Positions 58,100 to 64,000 of a DNA stretch of 64,000 bases are shown here, piece by piece. The stretch comes from a virus. The notes beneath the pieces are model-generated. The model ran no database searches. It was not told the origin of the DNA and saw only the letters and a program-made list of their open reading frames with translations. The position numbers were made by a program, and so were the translations under genes. The stretch covers positions 1-64,000 of the IMG/VR virus record IMGVR_UViG_3300021138_000014; one strand, written 5' to 3'. The stretch's first letter is position 1. Every line of letters starts with the position of its first letter.

Positions 58100-58420
58100 T
58101 TAGTTCTTTCCGCTAAATAATGCTTTTAAACCAGAAGGCTTATCTTCAATTTCTTTGGTAGATGCTATTTCTTCAGCCTCAATGACGTCTTCATCAGAGG
58201 GGTTAAATCCAACACCATTCCAATTAGCTGCGGCTCCACCAAGATCCGCTGGCTGGAACACGCCATTAATGCGCTTCCACCCAATGCTTGGCTGAGGACG
58301 GAAGTTGGTGGTCTCGACAATCTCATAGAGACTGCCGAGTACACCAATATCTTCTGCCTTATCCGCCACAAGATGGTGCTGAACAACACCATTGTTATCA
58401 ACAAGAGCGAATTTAGCCAT
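58100..58420 (-). CDS. hypothetical tail-fibre-associated protein, 106 aa
   Basis: A beta domain followed by an acidic tail. It contains IGWKRINGVFQPADLGG, reminiscent of small tail-fibre assembly proteins. Placed next to the giant fibre gene, it may be its chaperone. Confidence 0.55.
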   Translation of the reverse strand: MAKFALVDNNGVVQHHLVADKAEDIGVLGSLYEIVETTNFRPQPSIGWKRINGVFQPADLGGAAANWNGVGFNPSDEDVIEAEEIASTKEIEDKPSGLKALFSGKN

Positions 58421-58441
58421 TTGTTATATCTCCTAGTATTT

Positions 58442-61400
58442 TTAGAATACAGCCTTGTCGAACCAGCGGACGATAGCAAGACCGTCAGCGCCGTTTCCAC
58501 CAAAGCTTGAGTATGGGAAGTATACAAGGCTGTTAAAGTCAACGTCAATAACGTCTCCAGCATCCAAGTATAGTGCTTCCCATGTTACATCGAAGTAGGC
58601 TGCGTTAACAGGAGCCTGAAGATCCTGCCATGCACCGACTGCTGTAGTCTGACCAGCAATGTTGTTGAGGTAAGTAACTGTGTTAACTGCTGTGAACACG
58701 ATGTCATACGCTGGGCGATCTTCACGGATTGTCTGCATATCGTATGTCTTCCAACGGATTGTTGGGCGAATACGCTTAGCAAGACCAGGGAACTGTGTCG
58801 AAGTAACACCCGCAGGAGCAGTTGTTAGACGAGCAGCAACACCTGTGAAGTCAAGCACTGTGCGAGGAAGGATTGGGAACGCGTTAACACCAGTCTGAAC
58901 CTTTGCGTTACCAACGTCTTGGATTGTGATACGAAGACCGTTAGTTGCGTAAATTGCAGCAGCTGCAGTGATAAGAGTTGTACAGTTGTATACAGGGTTC
59001 CACAAGTACTGGTTAGCGTTAGCAGTATCGTAAACGATTGCTGTGTTAGCCAAGTGGTTTGCTGTTACAGATGATGCGTTGTTCTGGTTAGAAGCACCAC
59101 CTCCACCGCCGGAGCCTGTGTTAGCAAGTGCGTCAATACCACGTGAGTAGTAGTTGCTTAGACCTGTGTTAGATACGATCCAGGTACCGCCACCCTTACC
59201 ACCGCCAGCGTTTCCGCGGCCAGGCATGTTGGAGTTCTGTGTAGTTGCTGTAGTCCAACCAGCACCTCCACCACCACCAGCGACAGGGATACCAAGAGGT
59301 GAACCAGAGTTCAAACCTGAAAGTGTTGTACCAAGACCACCGTCTCCGCCGTACGCAGGCACAGAGTTAGCAACGATGTTACCTGAGTGGTAAATCGACA
59401 TTCCGCCTTGATGTCCACGCATTGGGTAAGTTCCTGAAGAAGAACCACCGGATGAGTTGAAACCACCAGCGTAGTTGAATGTTGTGTTACCCGTTGTAGC
59501 AGGTGCGTACATCAATGCGTTTCCGCCAGCCTGAGTTGATCCAGCACCGCCACCTGCAAGGGTAGGCTGTGTGTAAGAACCGTTAGCAGCGTGACCGCCG
59601 TTGTTAGCACCTTCAAGACCATACTGCCACATTGGGTAGTTAGAGTTATAAGTACCTCCACCACCGCCACCTTCAGCAGAAAGCGCCGCAGCAATAACAA
59701 TCTGAGAGTTACCGTATTCGCCAGCGAATGTGTAAGTTCCATCATTTCCACGGTGGAAGTTGGTTGCTGTTGCACCAATTTCAAGCTGTGGTGCGATGAA
59801 CAAGTACTCAATCGCTGATGTTGCCTGAGCTGCCTGATAAGCAGAAGCACCCAAACGGATCCATGTTGTATTGGTTGGTGCAGTTGCTGTAACACCGATA
59901 CGGACTGGGTAGGCTGTCTGAGCCTGTGAGTTGGTCTGAGTAGCAGTTGCTACGCCAGAAATTGGAAGAGCATAACCTGTTCCGTTTGTACGACCCAAAG
60001 AGTTGAAGTCTGCATCGAAGAACTCGAGGAAGGCTGACACTGGGCGATAGACAGAAGAGGTACCGTTGTTAAGGGCAAAGAGCGAGCCGTAGTACTGAGT
60101 ACCTGCGGTAGCCTTAACATGGCGGTGAGCAATTTCGAGGTTACCACCAGTGTTGTTATTTGATGTAGCAAGGATTGCCATATCGTTGTTGTATAGAGGT
60201 GGGTACCAAGTTGTGGCTGTGGAACCAACTTCTAACTGGAGGTTATCGATGAAGAACGAGGTCGAAGCCTGCTCAAGAACAATTGTTGGGTAGATAAACT
60301 GTGGTGTTGAGCCATAACCGTAAACACCGTTTGCAGTTGTTGCAGCAAATGAAGGTGTTGTGAAAGTTGCATAAATACGACGCCATCCGTTTTGACCTGT
60401 GGTGACGTTAGATCCGAGGATCTGAACACCAGTAGGTACTGAGAAGGTAAGAGGTGTTGTAGACAATGCAGAGTTGGTAGCAAGCGACAATGTAACTGTG
60501 GCGTTTGTTGTCTGACCGGACATAGCAGACACAACTGTGTTTGACTGAATGCCAGCACCAGAAACAGCCATACCTACATAAACCTGAGTTGCGTTATCAA
60601 CTGTGATGTTAGTAGCACCATTTCCACCAGTACCGTTAGCAACTACTGTACCTGTATAACCAGCAAGAGGTGTAGGTGTTGCCTGACGGACGAAGAATCC
60701 GTTAGCAGTACCTGCGTCGATTGAGTTAGATGTACCAGAGTTTGTACCACCAAGGTAGTTAGTAGCTGTTGAGGCACCATAAGATGCACCCACTGAACGC
60801 AACTGGAAGAGGAGTGGTGTAGCAGTGTTTACGTTTGTAGTTGTAGAAACGTATGCAGACATTGTATAAGTAGCGCCCGGAATGTAAGGGACACCCTGAT
60901 AGTTAGCTGCAGTGGATGTTGGGGTAGTACCAGTGTTGGTAGACCAGTTGATCCATGTTGGAGCACCCGCAGAAGTACCAGATCCTGTTACAGCCAAGAG
61001 TGAGTACTGACCAACGGTACCTTCGTAAGAGATTGTAAATGAGGCTGCAGTAGCGGCCGCAATTGTTGGTTGGCTGATGGTAACTGTTGTACCGCTGATG
61101 CCGAGAATAACTGTTCCAGAAGATAGATAAGTTGCGTTAGCAATAAACATACCAGTTTGGACGTTAGTAACATCGGTAAGAACAATGGTGGTAGCACCAA
61201 TTGTTGCCTGTGTACCAGTCTTTGTTAGAGGTACAACCATTTCCGCCAACTTGGTTGGAAGACCAGCGTTGGTGATAGAGAAGCTACCAAGCGCGGTACC
61301 AAACTGCTGTACGTAAGAAGAAGATACAAGTGTTGGATCTTCCATCTGAGACAAGCGTGGCTGCATGATGTTGTTTGATAAGTTGTTGGTGTATGGTGAA

Positions 61401-62122
61401 GACGGTTGTCCGACAGCCTGAGTATTTGCAGTGATAGCGCCATATGAAATAGCGTTATAAGACACGTTAGCCTGTGAGGTAACTGCATCAGATACATCGA
61501 AGGTTGCGATTGTATTAACAGTAGATACTGTGTTAGCAACAGAAAGTGAAAGCACGTTACCTGTAATACCTGTGATCTGGGTGTTAGTACCGAGGTTAGT
61601 ACCAGAAACGTACATACCTACGACAAGACCGTTAGCATTAGGGTATACAGTGATGGTTGAAGCAGAAGCGATACCTGTTACCTGACGGTAGATAAGGTTC
61701 TGATCCCATTGAGTGGCGCCATATTCAAAAAATGCGTTAACCAAAAGGTTAGCAATTGTGATTGAACCGAACGATGTAGCACCACCGTTAGCGCCTGGAA
61801 GAGTGTTAACTACGTCAGTTGCAGAGACGAGCGCTCCTTGACCGCCTTGTCCACCAGCACCGATAGTTACTGTGTAGGAAGTGCCGGGAGTAACGTTAAG
61901 GTTCTTAACGATAACCTGACCAGCGCCACCGCCACCACCAGCGACGTCGCGTGAACCGCCACCGCCGCCTCCACCTGCGCCAACAAGAATAACTTGTGCG
62001 CTTGCGACACCTGCGGGAACTGTCCAGGCACCAGAGGATGTGAATGTAGCTTCGTTTACGTAAACTCGACCTGAGTTATCGTTAGGAAAAACTACAAAAT
62101 CTTTATATGAAGAAATTGCCAT
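58442..62122 (-). CDS. giant fibre/adhesin protein, 1226 aa
   Basis: Gly-rich segments (GGGGGGSRDVAGGGGGAGQV near residue 52, and several more between about 800 and 1050) alternate with modules of the type TxIxVxxxxxVxxGMxVSGTxxxxxTxIxxIxG, present at least three times. This resembles polyglycine adhesins such as T4-like gp38, which bind the host surface. Carbohydrate-binding-like segments (VEQASTSFFIDNLQLEVGS) occur too. It is the main receptor-binding candidate in the window. Confidence 0.75.
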   Translation of the reverse strand: MAISSYKDFVVFPNDNSGRVYVNEATFTSSGAWTVPAGVASAQVILVGAGGGGGGGSRDVAGGGGGAGQVIVKNLNVTPGTSYTVTIGAGGQGGQGALVSATDVVNTLPGANGGATSFGSITIANLLVNAFFEYGATQWDQNLIYRQVTGIASASTITVYPNANGLVVGMYVSGTNLGTNTQITGITGNVLSLSVANTVSTVNTIATFDVSDAVTSQANVSYNAISYGAITANTQAVGQPSSPYTNNLSNNIMQPRLSQMEDPTLVSSSYVQQFGTALGSFSITNAGLPTKLAEMVVPLTKTGTQATIGATTIVLTDVTNVQTGMFIANATYLSSGTVILGISGTTVTISQPTIAAATAASFTISYEGTVGQYSLLAVTGSGTSAGAPTWINWSTNTGTTPTSTAANYQGVPYIPGATYTMSAYVSTTTNVNTATPLLFQLRSVGASYGASTATNYLGGTNSGTSNSIDAGTANGFFVRQATPTPLAGYTGTVVANGTGGNGATNITVDNATQVYVGMAVSGAGIQSNTVVSAMSGQTTNATVTLSLATNSALSTTPLTFSVPTGVQILGSNVTTGQNGWRRIYATFTTPSFAATTANGVYGYGSTPQFIYPTIVLEQASTSFFIDNLQLEVGSTATTWYPPLYNNDMAILATSNNNTGGNLEIAHRHVKATAGTQYYGSLFALNNGTSSVYRPVSAFLEFFDADFNSLGRTNGTGYALPISGVATATQTNSQAQTAYPVRIGVTATAPTNTTWIRLGASAYQAAQATSAIEYLFIAPQLEIGATATNFHRGNDGTYTFAGEYGNSQIVIAAALSAEGGGGGGTYNSNYPMWQYGLEGANNGGHAANGSYTQPTLAGGGAGSTQAGGNALMYAPATTGNTTFNYAGGFNSSGGSSSGTYPMRGHQGGMSIYHSGNIVANSVPAYGGDGGLGTTLSGLNSGSPLGIPVAGGGGGAGWTTATTQNSNMPGRGNAGGGKGGGTWIVSNTGLSNYYSRGIDALANTGSGGGGGASNQNNASSVTANHLANTAIVYDTANANQYLWNPVYNCTTLITAAAAIYATNGLRITIQDVGNAKVQTGVNAFPILPRTVLDFTGVAARLTTAPAGVTSTQFPGLAKRIRPTIRWKTYDMQTIREDRPAYDIVFTAVNTVTYLNNIAGQTTAVGAWQDLQAPVNAAYFDVTWEALYLDAGDVIDVDFNSLVYFPYSSFGGNGADGLAIVRWFDKAVF

Positions 62123-62146
62123 TTATAGATACCTGTCCTTTGGTTG

Positions 62147-62449
62147 TTACTGGTAAACGCCGGAGATGAAGAAATCTACTGCTGAAGCCACGTCTGCGGT
62201 GACTACAACAAGATCGCTTGGGTTAGCAACAAGGCGTGAGTCAAAGTTGACTGTACCGTTACCTGAAACCTGAAGCTGAGTGCAGAAAGAATATCCGCCG
62301 ATTGTCACTGTGACATAGCGGGTATTTGCTGTCTTGTTTGACAAGACAATGTTTGTAATAATTGCGGCAGTAGAAGCAGTGATGCTTGTGCCTGCGTCAG
62401 TGGTAGCTGCTGTACCACGACGAATAAGTGTTACTGTAGGTGTAGCCAT
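62147..62449 (-). CDS. beta-rich virion protein, 100 aa
   Basis: Short beta domain (TRYVTVTIGGYSFCTQLQV) with no recognised family, one-base overlap with the next gene. Probably a fibre component or base. Confidence 0.65.
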   Translation of the reverse strand: MATPTVTLIRRGTAATTDAGTSITASTAAIITNIVLSNKTANTRYVTVTIGGYSFCTQLQVSGNGTVNFDSRLVANPSDLVVVTADVASAVDFFISGVYQ

Positions 62450-62787
62450 TATGCTAGAACTCCCATGTATGCGTAGGTGGTTAGATTAGATGCTGTTGAA
62501 TTTACGGCAGCCACCTGCGTGGTTCCAGCCGAGTTAACTGCTGCGACCTGAGTGGTACCAGCAGAGTTGACAAGACCAACTTGAGTTGTTCCAGTCGAAG
62601 TAATTGTTGAAACTTGGTTAGCTGTAGCCGCAACGATATCGTTGACGCCCAACATTGTTCCAAGTTGTACTAGAGCATTTGCATAATATGCATAGTCTGT
62701 AGATGTATATGTACCGCCAGTTAAACTGGTAGTCATATCGTTGCTTAGTTGTGTGATCTGCGAACTAAGCGTTGAGTAACTTGTCAT
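62449..62787 (-). CDS. repeat-containing fibre protein, 112 aa
   Basis: Three near-identical 11-residue units (S-T/A-G-T-T-Q-V-x-x-V-N) occupy about residues 69-101, likely a trimeric coiled or beta-helical stalk. The rest is helical and Thr/Ser-rich. Confidence 0.7.
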   Translation of the reverse strand: MTSYSTLSSQITQLSNDMTTSLTGGTYTSTDYAYYANALVQLGTMLGVNDIVAATANQVSTITSTGTTQVGLVNSAGTTQVAAVNSAGTTQVAAVNSTASNLTTYAYMGVLA

Positions 62788-62859
62788 TCGTTAGGTTACC
62801 TGCCTTCCAAGGTTTCCACTAGTGTATCTAGATTTATACTGTTTTTGTTTCTATACTTT

Positions 62860-64000
62860 TTAAGCTTGAGCTTCAGTCCATGAAATACGGGCTGAAATCT
62901 GAGAAGAAGCGGAACCGATATTGGTAGCCACAACTACAAGCACGTCTGGACCATTAGGGAATCCAGGGGTAGAAACGTTTCCGTTTCCTGACATGTATGA
63001 GTTTCCAATATCCTTTGCTCCCTGAAGTGAGTACACAGAAGAGTTGAAGTTTGACGCTCCACCACCATTTTCTGAGAAGAAAGAGAAGATAGAGTCACCA
63101 CCAAGAACAATTCCAGAGGGTGCTTGGATCGCTCCAGAACCGTACCCGTTATCAATAAAGATAGCCTGAGCCAAAGATGAAATACCTACGCCGTCACGAG
63201 TCCAGTCATTTGGAATACCAACATAACCAACGCTTGGTGTGAAGGTGATTGTTCCTGACACCGTCGTGGTGTTTGGTGCGCTGAGGGTTACCACGTTACC
63301 GTTTACAGCGGTAATGTAGGCTCCAGTAGCAATACCTGTACCAGAAACTAAGGTGCCGATCTGAAGACCAGTTACGCTCGTTACGTTTAAAGTACCTGTA
63401 TCAGCGACGGTAATAGTGTTCTGACCAGAGGTACCTGTAACTGAGGTACGAGTAGTTGCCAACTGAGCGGTTGTCCAGTTGGTATAACCAAGGTATGAAG
63501 GGTTAAGGATAACGTCGATACGATATGAACCGTTAGTCTGAACAGCCACTGATTGGAGCTGCAAAGCCATTCGGTTGATCAGTTCACGTACACCAAAGTT
63601 ACGGGCAATCGCGTTATCAACTGTTGGAGCAACTCGAATTGCAAGGAGTGGACGTGCGGTACCGGCCGCAATCTGCTGATACTTAGTCATACCAGCGGTA
63701 AAGACTGGTAGCAAGTCATTCTGGAATCCGCCGTCCATAACAACTGATGAACCCCAGTGCTGAATAATAGGAGCACAGTTTTGGTTAATCGGCTGTATAG
63801 ATACCTGAGCGTTTCCGCCAGAACCTGTAAGAGATGAATCAGGGGTAAATGCAACGCTGCTCAATGTACCTGAGTATGTGAATGGCTGATCTGGGTAGTT
63901 CAACGTAATTGATGAACGTCGACCAACAACTGTTACTGGATAACCATTGGCTGTAGAGTTAAATGCACCTACTGCTGAGTACTGAATAATTTCAAGGTTT
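62860..64000 (-). CDS. large fibre protein, 5' end beyond the window
   Basis: The frame is open to the end of the window, so the gene is truncated here. The visible part has a helical segment (NFGVRELINRMALQLQSV) and an adhesin module with TVADTGTLNVTSVTGLQIGT similar to modules in the genes at 39276 and 58442. A TTG at 63903 is not the real start, since upstream sequence is clearly protein-like. Confidence 0.7.
   Translation of the reverse strand, partial: NLEIIQYSAVGAFNSTANGYPVTVVGRRSSITLNYPDQPFTYSGTLSSVAFTPDSSLTGSGGNAQVSIQPINQNCAPIIQHWGSSVVMDGGFQNDLLPVFTAGMTKYQQIAAGTARPLLAIRVAPTVDNAIARNFGVRELINRMALQLQSVAVQTNGSYRIDVILNPSYLGYTNWTTAQLATTRTSVTGTSGQNTITVADTGTLNVTSVTGLQIGTLVSGTGIATGAYITAVNGNVVTLSAPNTTTVSGTITFTPSVGYVGIPNDWTRDGVGISSLAQAIFIDNGYGSGAIQAPSGIVLGGDSIFSFFSENGGGASNFNSSVYSLQGAKDIGNSYMSGNGNVSTPGFPNGPDVLVVVATNIGSASSQISARISWTEAQA

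Noticed and set aside
1-64000. Possible tRNA genes, CRISPR arrays or insertion sequences
   Set aside because: No cloverleaf-like segment, regular repeat-spacer pattern, transposase or terminal inverted repeats were recognised by eye; a tRNAscan-type search would be the decisive test.
1-64000. Temperate phage because of parS and the LexA box
   Set aside because: No integrase, excisionase, ParA/ParB or cI-like repressor is visible in this window, so lysogeny cannot be claimed; the missing genome part must be checked.

Overview
The window looks like about 64 kb of a tailed double-stranded DNA phage with a contractile tail (myovirus type) that infects an actinobacterium. The tail sheath, tail tube, tape measure, gp25-like, J-like, hub, spike and LysM baseplate genes define the morphology. 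A WhiB-family gene, a Gram-positive-type LexA box, a canonical parS sequence and CRP/GlxR-type operators all point to an actinobacterial host. Base composition is moderate rather than GC-rich, so a low-GC freshwater actinobacterium is a reasonable guess, but it is inference. Terminase, portal, capsid and head protease genes are not seen. They probably lie beyond position 64000, upstream of the fibre genes. No integrase, tRNA or CRISPR array was recognised.

Layout. (1) Positions 1-9243, plus strand: about 24 small, tightly packed genes, mostly unknown, several with zinc-binding cysteine pairs. Also here are a GP88-type cysteine-rich protein, a C5 cytosine methyltransferase split into two overlapping reading frames, and a Rossmann methyltransferase. 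Two regulatory intergenic regions (741-1064 and 2184-2684) each follow a strong terminator. They carry CRP-type palindromes (an array with 16-bp register in the first), a near-identical 47-bp repeat, a LexA box and a perfect parS site. (2) 9237-16358, minus strand: a zinc-ribbon miniprotein, a 2OG-Fe(II) oxygenase, a class II (B12-dependent) ribonucleotide reductase, then a block with a TGT/DpdA-like barrel protein, a HAD-like protein, a nucleotidyltransferase-like protein and an HslV/proteasome-like Ntn hydrolase. (3) 16401-21545: small basic or low-complexity proteins, a CCHC zinc-knuckle miniprotein, a phosphoesterase, SpoVS and an FmdB-like zinc ribbon. (4) 21538-39219: recombination and replication genes, interrupted by a lysis island at about 29.6-31.8 kb. 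The replication set is a RuvC-like resolvase, Cas4-like nuclease, WhiB, Hjc-like nuclease, RecA, Pol I, a ssDNA-binding candidate, SNF2 helicase, dNMP kinase, primase, DnaB and a helicase loader. The lysis island has a DUF1003 membrane protein, a CHAP endolysin and a permuted NlpC/P60-like enzyme, the only plus-strand gene in this half. (5) 39276-64000: baseplate, tail, neck and fibre genes, all minus strand.

How it works together. Transcription from the right runs fibres, neck, sheath, tube, chaperone, tape measure, baseplate, then replication. The left arm is transcribed toward it, and the two units converge at about 9240. Most adjacent genes overlap by 1-4 bases (ATGA or TAATG), implying translational coupling. 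The tail chaperone gene appears to use a +1 frameshift just before the tape measure gene. The most unusual region is the left-arm control DNA, which seems built from binding sites for host regulators (CRP/GlxR, LexA, ParB).
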